Shown here one piece after another: positions 1 through 6,524 of a stretch of 21,023 nt of DNA. The notes beneath the pieces were generated by a model, which saw nothing but the letters and a program-made list of their open reading frames with translations, was not told the origin of the DNA and did not search any database. The stretch is taken from NCBI GenBank assembly GCA_016926235.1, contig JAFGOZ010000539.1, forward strand, positions 1 through 21,023, read 5' to 3'. This DNA is from Bacteroidales bacterium (GTDB lineage Bacteria; Bacteroidota; Bacteroidia; Bacteroidales; UBA10428). The position numbers were made by a program, and so were the translations under genes. Numbering within the stretch: the first letter of the stretch is position 1; each line of letters starts with the position of its first letter.

Positions 1-734
1 AAAATCCGAAAACAAAAGAGCGCCCCAAAGAAGCCCCGGCGGAAACCTGCCTTACCGGCAGGCAAGCCGGCGAAAGGTCTTTTCCTGATTTGATTCTGAA
101 AGGAATATCCGGTTTTTTATCTGTTTTCTTTCCCCTGTTCACTCCGTTGACCCTGATACAGGCTTTCCAAATCGCCCGGACGAAGAAAGTATCAGGCTTG
201 CAGCCTGATGATTTGAAAAATCATTCGTTCCACCCGAAATATCAGCCTTCCTGTTCGGAAGGCAAGCCTGAAAGGCTTGAAGAAAATCCCTTTCCAACCG
301 TTGATGATGCCCCTATGACGCTGCAACATACTGACGCTTTCAACGAGCTGACGACATTGCCCATCGGTTTGATGCCTCCATCCATCCTGACGCCTGACGA
401 GGGCGTTAAAACGCCCTCCACCGCTGACGTTTGGACGACCTGTCTTGACGCTCAGTTGTTGGCGGTTCCCGCCAGACTGTTGGCGACTTTCGGTCGCATG
501 GTGGACGTTGAAGTTTTTTCGATAAAAAACTTCAATTTGTTGATAACAAATACTTTTTGCTTAAAACGTGTTGATAAAAATAAGGATGAAGGGAAAATTA
601 TTTTTTCTGATTATCAATTTTTGACTGATATAGGCGGACTCGACCATCATGAACGATGCGCCGACAAAATGGGAAAAGACAACCTTGTGTTGTCTTTTTT
701 CATTTGGTAAAGCAAGGCTTTATCTGAGATTTAA
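1..734. repeat. Gene-poor block of tandem perfect hairpins with a TGACG-rich core
   Basis: I see no convincing protein gene here. Reading frame 3 on the plus strand is open from the window edge to 710, but the predicted product has no recognisable domain or signal peptide. The DNA instead shows a run of perfect short inverted repeats: 46-51/57-62, 191-198/202-209, 208-214/218-224, 245-251/257-263, 263-269/273-279, 399-407/410-418, 460-465/469-474, 483-487/493-497, 508-519/524-535 (12-bp stem, CGAT loop) and 535-541/545-551. Many loops are only 3 nt (TGC, GAA, GAA, TTC, GAT), and several hairpins abut. Between 316 and 450 the pentamer TGACG occurs seven times (316, 332, 349, 388, 395, 425, 446) in more than one reading frame, so the repetition is at DNA or RNA level rather than protein level. 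The first 500 bases also look more GC-rich than the rest. It could be an interspersed repeat, a structured RNA or the edge of a mobile element. Confidence 0.6.
674..700 (+). terminator. Hairpin with T-tract, intrinsic-terminator-like
   Basis: A perfect 10-bp stem (674-683 with 689-698) with a 5-nt loop (CTTGT) ends in a T-rich tract on the plus strand. On the minus strand the left arm also gives a short T-run, so it could act in both directions. It closes the hairpin-rich block at the left of the window. No certain gene ends into it. Confidence 0.55.
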
Positions 735-878
735 CTAATAAAAAAGGACAACAGAGCGTAGCGATTCAGACTTTTCTTTGGAATATCCTCCCAAAAGGAT
801 CATGAAATAATCCTGTTTACCTACCAAAATGAAACGTCTCACCTTATCATTAAATCGAATGAATTTACCAGCCACCAT
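735..878 (-). CDS. Possible 47-aa basic small protein, unknown function
   Basis: Frame reading from ATG at 878 to TAG at 735 gives 47 residues: a basic N-terminal half (GKFIRFNDKVRRF) followed by a hydrophobic stretch (YFMILLGGY) and a C-terminus ending in RSVVLFY. The composition looks protein-like, with no rare-residue runs, and an in-frame stop lies just upstream at 885-887, so the start choice is limited to ATG 878 or GTG 881. The ribosome-binding site is weak (AGAAAG). I do not recognise a family. It may instead be a fragment of an intergenic repeat. It is well under gene-caller length limits and rests on translation alone. Confidence 0.25.
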   Translation of the reverse strand: MVAGKFIRFNDKVRRFILVGKQDYFMILLGGYSKEKSESLRSVVLFY

Positions 879-941
879 CACTTTCTACAAGGGATATTAA
901 AAAGATTTTACAATGGCCTAAACCTGTTAAAACACAATCAA

Positions 942-2327
942 TTATTCTTCAATTAATCTGCCACAATCTACCAACACAATTGCATTTTTCCCCTTGACTT
1001 TCTGGGTGTTAACTTCTTTCAGATAGACTGTTTCAACATCGTCAAAGCCCATTGCAGGTCGGACTTCAGTACCTGTGTATTTGAAAACGATGTTTTCCAG
1101 CAGGATATCTTTTATGTTATGTCCGAAAAAACCCCAATAAGGTCTCTTGTAAGTTTCAAGTCCTGAAGGCCTGTTTTCAATACTTAACGTATCGTCTGAT
1201 CCTTTGAATTCCGTATATATATCACGGAAAGTTACGTTCTCAAATTGTCCCCCTTTCCAGCTTTCTACAGAATAACAGGCTTTAACAATATTTGTGGCAT
1301 GCACTTTTTCTACAAGAATATCCTTGCCGTAATTACCATAATTGTTTTGAAGAATAAATGCAACAGCAGCATCCATACTATCGATTCTGATATCATGAAT
1401 ATGTATCTTTTCTGCCGGTCCGGGAGAAGCACCCCATGCTCCCGGTTGTATTATAATTGCTGCCAGCATATTCCGGCGCCGGCCATCGAAGGTGGAACGT
1501 TGTGGATATAAGCCTGGTCCCTGAAATTCACAATTATCTATTGTCAGGTCAGTAACCGGGAATAGTATTCTGAATCCATTACAGGCCGTATTGATATAAC
1601 AATTAGAAACAGATACATTTTCCCAGTAACCACCGGCAATAGCATCATCGCCGGTATAAAATTTACAATCGTGAATAATAATATTTTTACCACCACGGAT
1701 ATGGATACCGTCAAATCCCTGGGTCATGGTAAGATTATGAAATGTGGCATTCTCTGATTCATAACTCAGAAATGCATAGTTGGATGCCCGGGTAATGGTA
1801 ATTCCGCTAATTTCATAATTTCGGCATTCACCAAACACAATGGCATGAGGACCTCGTTTCCCTTCTTCTCCTTTTTGATCTTCAACATGGCCCCCGTCTA
1901 TTAATCCCTTTCCGGAAATAGAGGTATTTGTTACCCCTGTGGCTAAAATCAAACCGCGCGTCCACCATTGCCTGTATGCCAATCTGTGGTTTGGCATATC
2001 ACTTATCGGTATATACGACTGATAAGCACTCAAATCATTTACTCCTTGCAAAGTGGCACCCTCTTCAAGATACAAGTGCACATTGCTCTTCATTACAACA
2101 GTTCCTGTTAAAAAAATACCTTTTGGAATTACAACTGTTCCACCACCTGCTTTCGCACATGCTGCTATCGCATTGTTAATGAATTCTGTATTTACAGTTT
2201 TTGCGTCACCATTTGCTCCAAATGATGTTATATCGAAAATTTTATGTTCTGCTTTTTGGGCTTGAACTAATGAGATATATGCAAGGGTAAAAATGATAAC
2301 TAATGGGGTTATTATATTATTTTTCAT
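942..2327 (-). CDS. Secreted GH28-like right-handed beta-helix glycosidase (polygalacturonase family, divergent)
   Basis: A 461-aa protein with an N-terminal signal peptide (about residues 1-23, cut after VQA) followed by the typical start of bacterial GH28 enzymes (FDITSFGANGDAKTVNT, about 31-47) and a long parallel beta-helix. GH28 enzymes hydrolyse galacturonan or rhamnogalacturonan linkages by inversion, using three aspartates. Candidates are visible: D206 in GFDGIH, and D227/D228 in TGDDAI. The downstream position where GH28 normally has a His-Gly motif reads CNGFRI (N250, R253), so the conserved histidine appears replaced by Asn. The likely role is periplasmic or extracellular cleavage of an acidic plant or algal polysaccharide, but the substrate is uncertain given this substitution. 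It lies 116 bp downstream of a second beta-helix glycosidase on the same strand and is probably co-transcribed with it. No SusC/SusD pair is in the window. Confidence 0.8.
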   Translation of the reverse strand: MKNNIITPLVIIFTLAYISLVQAQKAEHKIFDITSFGANGDAKTVNTEFINNAIAACAKAGGGTVVIPKGIFLTGTVVMKSNVHLYLEEGATLQGVNDLSAYQSYIPISDMPNHRLAYRQWWTRGLILATGVTNTSISGKGLIDGGHVEDQKGEEGKRGPHAIVFGECRNYEISGITITRASNYAFLSYESENATFHNLTMTQGFDGIHIRGGKNIIIHDCKFYTGDDAIAGGYWENVSVSNCYINTACNGFRILFPVTDLTIDNCEFQGPGLYPQRSTFDGRRRNMLAAIIIQPGAWGASPGPAEKIHIHDIRIDSMDAAVAFILQNNYGNYGKDILVEKVHATNIVKACYSVESWKGGQFENVTFRDIYTEFKGSDDTLSIENRPSGLETYKRPYWGFFGHNIKDILLENIVFKYTGTEVRPAMGFDDVETVYLKEVNTQKVKGKNAIVLVDCGRLIEE

Positions 2328-2404
2328 TTTCTTACAATTATTTACGTTATAATACTTTTATTGATCACACTCTTCTGAAGCGTTGTCTGATGCTTCATGT
2401 AAGC

Positions 2405-2422
2405 TACTATTATCAAATAGTA
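2405..2422. repeat. Short hairpin between the two glycosidase genes
   Basis: A perfect 7-bp stem (2405-2411 with 2416-2422, TACTATT/AATAGTA) with a 4-nt loop lies in the 116-bp gap between the two minus-strand glycosidase genes. There is no T-run after it on the minus strand, so it is more likely an mRNA-processing or stability hairpin than a terminator. Confidence 0.35.
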
Positions 2423-2443
2423 ATCAAAGAAATGGAGTGCGAT

Positions 2444-3892
2444 TTATTCGTTTGAAAGGATCCTTCCTTCCATTTTTGTTGAAGGAATAAATTTAATGTC
2501 TCTGGCAAATTCAACCTGGAAATCCGCATCCTGAAGGTTTGTCATGAGTTTGCCCCCAACAAAACAGCTGTCAAAAGTTACATCAACAACCTGATGATTG
2601 TCAAAAGGAATCCCTGCTATCACAAACGGTTTATCTTCATTTTCCCATTGAATATTTTTTAGATAAACACCTTCAATTCGTCCGGGAGGATTATTGCCAT
2701 ACCTCTGTCCTTCGGTAACGATGAGCTCAAGGTTCTTGATTTCAATGTTCTCTTCCACACGAATATCCTCAAACCGTATGTTTCTGACATCGCCCGTATT
2801 GTCACATACAATACTAAAGGCTGCATGTCCCCCTGTATGACCTTGTCCCCGGGCATAAAGGATATCACAGTTTTTCACCAGAACATTTTGCATTAAGCCA
2901 TCAATATTAAAACCCAGTGTGATACCATCAGCATGTGACCAGCCAACCATTACGCTGTTCATAACGGTTATTGAATCTGTTTTATGCTCTTTATCTGATG
3001 ATTTAATTGAGATACAATCATCGCGGGTGCGGATAAAACAGTCATCAATAAGGAAATTGACACAAGATACAGGATTAATGCCATCGGTACCCCAGATAGT
3101 TTTGTATGCAAAAACTTTAACATTACGATAAGTACTATTCAGGCAATTTGTTAAAGTGTTTGTCCATCCTCTACTGTTATGACGCATGAAAATTCCGTCA
3201 ACAACCAGGTTTTTTGTATTATTAATTTTAATTGTTCCATGCATAATACCACGACCCGTGATTTTTACATTTTCAAGATTGCTCCCGCGAATATTGGCCT
3301 TTACATAAGCTCCCGCTGCTATGTATATGGTTTGATTACTTACAAGGTTTATTTCATCTTCTTCATAATATCCGGGGCCGTAATAAACTACATTATTATC
3401 ATTCTGATCGGGTTTGTTTACTTCTAAAGGATCGGCAAATATGGCCAGATGAGGCAAACTGTCTATCTCGAGATAAAGCTTTTGGGGCCCGGGAATAGTA
3501 AAGGATAGTTCCCGTCCGCTTACTTTTGCTACAATACCGCGACTTTTTGGCCGGATCACATACTCCGTAATATTCGACGATGCAGTAATTTTGATCGTCT
3601 GTTGATCGCAACAGGCAAAACGGGTTACATTCAGGTCTTCCATGCCTCCCGCACCGACCCGTTCTGTCCATACATCCATATCATTAACCTTTACGGTGAA
3701 ATCCGGACTGGTTACAAGACCCTCAGGTGTCGGATAGGTAATAACAATTGGTGCAGCATTATTTGCGCCTGCACCATTGTATGTTTTCTCTGCCTTGTCT
3801 TTTTTGTTGTTCCCCTGGCCAAAATCCTTAAGCTGAAAGGAAAATAACAGGCCATGACAAATGATGGCAATAATGATGATTTTTTTAACCAT
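2444..3892 (-). CDS. Secreted beta-helix glycoside hydrolase, GH28/GH49-like
   Basis: A 482-aa protein with a hydrophobic N-terminal export signal (about 1-19), a low-complexity Asn/Lys-rich linker (26-46), a beta-sandwich-like N-terminal domain (about 48-165) and a right-handed beta-helix (about 175-450). The two-domain layout, with a segment like SLPHLAIFADPLE before VVYYGPGYYEEDEI, resembles GH49 dextranases/isopullulanases and related GH28 proteins. Candidate catalytic acids are D270 in WGTDGIN and D291/D292 in TRDDCIS; further on SHADGITLG (H320, D322) occupies the place of the GH28 histidine motif. Both families hydrolyse glycosidic bonds by inversion with clustered Asp residues. It is the upstream gene of a same-strand pair with another beta-helix hydrolase, which suggests sequential attack on one polysaccharide. 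Exact family and substrate cannot be assigned by eye. Confidence 0.75.
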   Translation of the reverse strand: MVKKIIIIAIICHGLLFSFQLKDFGQGNNKKDKAEKTYNGAGANNAAPIVITYPTPEGLVTSPDFTVKVNDMDVWTERVGAGGMEDLNVTRFACCDQQTIKITASSNITEYVIRPKSRGIVAKVSGRELSFTIPGPQKLYLEIDSLPHLAIFADPLEVNKPDQNDNNVVYYGPGYYEEDEINLVSNQTIYIAAGAYVKANIRGSNLENVKITGRGIMHGTIKINNTKNLVVDGIFMRHNSRGWTNTLTNCLNSTYRNVKVFAYKTIWGTDGINPVSCVNFLIDDCFIRTRDDCISIKSSDKEHKTDSITVMNSVMVGWSHADGITLGFNIDGLMQNVLVKNCDILYARGQGHTGGHAAFSIVCDNTGDVRNIRFEDIRVEENIEIKNLELIVTEGQRYGNNPPGRIEGVYLKNIQWENEDKPFVIAGIPFDNHQVVDVTFDSCFVGGKLMTNLQDADFQVEFARDIKFIPSTKMEGRILSNE

Positions 3893-4026
3893 AATTGTTT
3901 TTTTAGTTTGAAAATAAATCTAAAGGCTTAGAGTTCCGATCAGGGGTGTATGTACTCAGAAAATAATTTTGCTAAATATAATTATATCTTTTTCAATTTG
4001 AAAGTATATTCCGATAGTTTAAATGT

Positions 4027-4052
4027 GGTAGTTAGAATTTAGTAGTTGTAGC
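4027..4052. repeat. Degenerate heptamer repeat, complementary orientation
   Basis: On the minus strand this reads CTACAAC TACTAAA TTCTAAC TACCAC, with the same CTACTAA/ATTCTAA units as the array at 12112-12139 but in the opposite orientation. It is short and drifted, so confidence is moderate. Confidence 0.45.
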
Positions 4053-4128
4053 AGCCGTCCTTGCCATAATGCAAACCATTTTATTTGTTTATTTTGGTCA
4101 ATACTCCCAGGCATAGACAAACTTTAAA

Positions 4129-4170
4129 CCTGCCTGCCGGTTTAACTGCCTTTAAAGGCAGTCAGGCAGG
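4129..4170. repeat. Nested palindromic element, CCTGCCTG...CAGGCAGG around CTGCCTTTAAAGGCAG
   Basis: An outer inverted repeat CCTGCCTG (4129-4136) / CAGGCAGG (4163-4170) encloses a perfect 16-bp palindrome at 4146-4161. It lies just past the 3' end of the minus-strand five-gene operon and could fold as a strong hairpin in either transcript. Related CCTGCC/GGCAGG sequence occurs at 46-62 and 16071-16099 in this window, which suggests an interspersed intergenic repeat family. Confidence 0.65.
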
Positions 4171-4205
4171 CTTCAAACTTCAAACTTTAAACTTCAAACT
4201 TAATA
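4171..4205. repeat. Tandem heptamer repeat (CTTCAAA)
   Basis: Consecutive 7-bp units read CTTCAAA, CTTCAAA, CTTTAAA, CTTCAAA, CTTAATA from 4171. They abut the palindrome at 4129-4170 and stop 12 bp short of the OB-fold gene's stop codon. The same unit appears in the degenerate array at 12502-12571. Confidence 0.75.
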
Positions 4206-4217
4206 CCGCCTCTGGAT

Positions 4218-4640
4218 TTAGTATTTTTCGACAACACACTTATTCAATACAACATCTAAAAGATACCCGGAGCAAATTCCTTTAATACTGATTTCCATTC
4301 CAACCAATATCTTTTCCGGATCAACGGAAGTCTTACTGAAACTGCAGATTACACCTGCAATATCCTCTTCCTTTTTTAAAGTTACATTTACGGTTTCTTC
4401 TTCGACAGATATAGCATCAACCCTTCCGGTAACGAGAACGACTTTATCAAGATACCTGCTGTTTGCTTCCTGCTCATCATTTTCAAAAGCCTGCACAAGT
4501 TCAGCAGAGCTGATTTCAATATCTGTTTTATAACCTTTAACATCTGAGTCGCTTGATTGAAAAATATAACTGACAGCTATAATACCGACTGCAGCAACTG
4601 CTAAAACTAAAAGGATTATTACAGTTCTTTTTGTTTTCAT
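4218..4640 (-). CDS. OB-fold protein, tRNA_anti-like family, membrane-anchored
   Basis: A 140-aa protein with one N-terminal hydrophobic segment (about 8-27) acting as signal anchor or signal peptide, then a tRNA_anti-like OB fold. Diagnostic stretches are ISSAELVQAFENDEQEAN (43-60), YLDKVVLVTGRV (63-74), AGVICSF (95-101), ILVGMEISIKGICSGY (111-126) and a final DVVLNKC. The three cysteines (99, 123, 135) sit in the usual positions of the family. Members of this Bacteroidota family are generally uncharacterised envelope proteins; nucleic-acid binding is only implied by the fold name. It is the last gene of a tight operon, 9 bp after yceI. A decayed homologous fragment lies at 9617-9653. Confidence 0.8.
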   Translation of the reverse strand: MKTKRTVIILLVLAVAAVGIIAVSYIFQSSDSDVKGYKTDIEISSAELVQAFENDEQEANSRYLDKVVLVTGRVDAISVEEETVNVTLKKEEDIAGVICSFSKTSVDPEKILVGMEISIKGICSGYLLDVVLNKCVVEKY

Positions 4641-4649
4641 GACTTTATT

Positions 4650-5198
4650 TTAATTTCCGGAATAAACCACATTCACATTCACTTCAATTTCTTTTGCAAT
4701 TTTATCTTCTACCACATTCGGAATGTCTATATCATAATCGGAAGGAGATACGGCAAACTTTGAAGTGGCACTTACACTTTTCCCTTTAACATCTAACTTT
4801 CCTTCCGTGGTAATCTCTTTTGTTACTCCGTGTATGGTCAACTGTCCGTTAATAGTTGCTTTATAGCTGCCATCTTTCCCAAGGTCGATCTCATCGATAT
4901 TCGCTATTTGACCTTTGAAAGAAGACTTCGGATACTCGTCCGATTCCATATAATTCTCATTAAAATGCTCTTCCATTAATTTCTTCTCGAATTCAAAGGA
5001 CTTCACCAACAGGCTGAACTGGATCTCCCCTGTTGCCGGATCAAGAATACTTACGACCTGCCGGTTGTGTGCTTCTATATCTTCGACAGGTGTGTGTGAA
5101 TAAAACCAGATATGTCCGTTCTTTGCGATCAGTTTCTGTGCGAAAGAATTATAGGATATGGCAAGAATAGCCAGAATTAAAAGAATTTTTGTTTTCAT
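4650..5198 (-). CDS. YceI family periplasmic lipid-binding protein
   Basis: A 182-aa protein with a signal peptide (1-20, cut after SFA) and a complete YceI lipocalin-like domain: HIWFYSHTPVEDIEAHN (29-45), FSLLVKSFEFEKKLMEEHF (61-79), MESDEYPKSSFKGQI (84-98), GQLTIHGVTKEIT (118-130) and SKFAVSPSDYDIDIP (146-160). Structurally studied YceI-family proteins bind long isoprenoid chains such as polyisoprenoids or quinone tails in a hydrophobic barrel. Here the gene sits between a DUF5777 barrel (29 bp upstream) and an OB-fold protein (9 bp downstream), in an operon with two c-type cytochrome proteins, so a role near quinone or isoprenoid handling in the envelope is a reasonable inference. Length and motifs look intact. 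Confidence 0.88.
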   Translation of the reverse strand: MKTKILLILAILAISYNSFAQKLIAKNGHIWFYSHTPVEDIEAHNRQVVSILDPATGEIQFSLLVKSFEFEKKLMEEHFNENYMESDEYPKSSFKGQIANIDEIDLGKDGSYKATINGQLTIHGVTKEITTEGKLDVKGKSVSATSKFAVSPSDYDIDIPNVVEDKIAKEIEVNVNVVYSGN

Positions 5199-5227
5199 AT
5201 TTATTTTATTATTTATTATTTGATTAT

Positions 5228-6139
5228 TTAATACAACGTGAATACCCTTGAAATGTTGAATCCGATATGAATTCCTCCGTCGAGCCAGCTGTCTGTAGTT
5301 TCAGCAATGAATCCTTTTTCGATCATGGCAACCGAATTTGTCAGGTGGACCTGGAATACATGCCCCCCGGTTTCAATATCGAAGCCCACTGAAAGGGGAT
5401 TGTAAGTTTTTGTACTGCGAAAGTCGTTAACAGGTGGGATCACATAGTAATATTCGGCATTGAAGGATATTCTCTTGGTTAATTTGAACCTGCCGCCTAT
5501 ACCGACTGACCATACATCGTTGGGATCGAGTTCTGTCGGCACCATATTCATGTGGATAAATGTCGGGTTGATCTCAAAGGATAATCGCTCACCGAATTTC
5601 CGGGCGACCAACAGCTGGTGCACATAACTTAACCTGTCCCAGAAGGGTAGCGGTCGTTCATCATCCCACTTCAGCGTATTTATTGCAGCTGTTGTGAGGC
5701 ATGATAAAGAAATTGGCATTTTACGCTTTCCTGTCGATTGTCTCAGAATAGAAAACTTCAACAGTCCGTCATATGATTTTTCATAAGTACCCCGACCAAT
5801 GCCTATCATCAGCCAGTTTGTTATTCCGAAATCGAATCCAAGGTGAATGTTTGCCTGATCGAGCCCCCAGAAATTATATGCGCCCGAGTTGAGGGTCCCG
5901 AAACGGTGCGAAATCCTGAAATCCAATTGTCCGGCCGGCATACGTTCAATAGAATGACCACTGATTATCCTGGTAGATTTAAAAGTAGCATATGCATATT
6001 CGGTTTCCAGTTCAGCAGTTTCAGCCAGTAATTCGTCAATATCCTGTGCATTCAGGTTAGTAATTATAAACAGACTTGCTGATATGATTAAAGCAGATAT
6101 TCTTAACCTGCCGAAAATGTTTGTTATTCGGAGCGCCAT
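5228..6139 (-). CDS. DUF5777 family outer-membrane beta-barrel protein
   Basis: A 303-aa protein when started at ATG 6139; an in-frame TTG at 6145 would add two residues. It has a basic then hydrophobic signal sequence (cut around LNAQ), a short Asp/Glu-rich helix, then alternating amphipathic strands typical of a barrel: the DUF5777 opening GHSIERMPAGQLDFRISHRF, the segment LGFDFGITNWLMIGIGRG, and an aromatic C-terminal residue (VFTLY) as in outer-membrane barrels. The family is widespread in Bacteroidota and of unknown function, often close to YceI and cytochrome c genes. The start overlaps the end of the upstream cytochrome gene by 83 bp; the entire signal peptide is encoded within that gene's 3' end in another frame, which implies translational coupling. 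Confidence 0.82.
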   Translation of the reverse strand: MALRITNIFGRLRISALIISASLFIITNLNAQDIDELLAETAELETEYAYATFKSTRIISGHSIERMPAGQLDFRISHRFGTLNSGAYNFWGLDQANIHLGFDFGITNWLMIGIGRGTYEKSYDGLLKFSILRQSTGKRKMPISLSCLTTAAINTLKWDDERPLPFWDRLSYVHQLLVARKFGERLSFEINPTFIHMNMVPTELDPNDVWSVGIGGRFKLTKRISFNAEYYYVIPPVNDFRSTKTYNPLSVGFDIETGGHVFQVHLTNSVAMIEKGFIAETTDSWLDGGIHIGFNISRVFTLY

Positions 6140-6509
6140 TGTCAATCCAGATTTTTGTTTGCTGAATAATACAATCGTTTAGCTGTGAGCCGCCTCTGGG
6201 CATAGGACTAAAACCACTTTCATGTGCAATTGAGCCATACAATCTTCCGTCATCCGCTACCGTTTTTACATCTTCATAATCCTCCAGTCTTATATTACCA
6301 CCCAAGCCGGCAGCGTTCGAGTTGCTGTGGCATACATAACAGTTCGATTGCAGCATTGGCTGAATCGTTCCTGAATAAGTTATATCCAATGTATCACAGC
6401 TGTTATTTAATTCGGGGAAAAGGTATTCTTCACTATCGTAGTAACATGAGTGTAAAAGAATAAACACACTCATTAACATACCTGATATTTTCAAAATAAG
6501 TTTTAACAT
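6057..6509 (-). CDS. Single-haem c-type cytochrome lipoprotein
   Basis: A 150-aa protein with a hydrophobic leader ending in a plausible lipobox (LLHSC, Cys22), followed by acidic residues (CYYDSEE) like those seen in Bacteroidota surface-exported lipoproteins. One haem motif, CYVCH (57-61), is followed by GGNIRLEDYEDVKTVA and SPMPRGG, where M103 is the likely axial methionine, and by the family-typical end IWIDNGAPNN (about 120-129). The last 21 residues run beyond that usual end and overlap the start of the DUF5777 gene. This tail may be a recent extension after loss of a stop, or a frameshift. The gene lies 15 bp after a three-domain cytochrome of the same design, so both probably carry electrons in the same envelope chain. 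Confidence 0.82.
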   Translation of the reverse strand: MLKLILKISGMLMSVFILLHSCYYDSEEYLFPELNNSCDTLDITYSGTIQPMLQSNCYVCHSNSNAAGLGGNIRLEDYEDVKTVADDGRLYGSIAHESGFSPMPRGGSQLNDCIIQQTKIWIDNGAPNNKHFRQVKNICFNHISKSVYNY

Positions 6510-6524
6510 AGATAAAATATTCTC

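Larger units (their letters stand above)
3893..4217. other. 325-bp intergenic region with palindromes and heptamer repeats
   Basis: This gap lies upstream of the glycosidase pair and downstream of the OB-fold gene (all minus strand), so it should hold a terminator for the OB-fold operon and a promoter for the glycosidases. The minus strand carries an AT-rich TATATTTA about 80 bases before the start at 3892, close to but not matching the Bacteroidota TAnnTTTG box. The rest is repeats listed separately: a nested palindrome at 4129-4170 and heptamers at 4027-4052 and 4171-4205. No gene is seen. Confidence 0.5.

Noticed and set aside
399..418. Integron attC site
   Set aside because: The stem contains GTTAAAAC but the paired core sites (RYYYAAC/GTTRRRY) and an integrase are not found.
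191..551. CRISPR-like array
   Set aside because: Inverted repeats differ from one another in sequence and length and there are no constant direct repeats with even spacers; no cas genes nearby.
3..710. Long open plus-strand frame crossing the hairpin block
   Set aside because: It has no ATG-type start with a ribosome-binding site and no recognisable domain, and it is interrupted at DNA level by many perfect inverted repeats and out-of-frame TGACG copies. More likely accidental in a GC-richer repeat.
3399..3671. 90-aa frame within the second glycosidase gene
   Set aside because: It lies entirely inside a clear beta-helix enzyme gene in another frame, is rich in Arg/Cys without pattern, and has no start context; a shadow.
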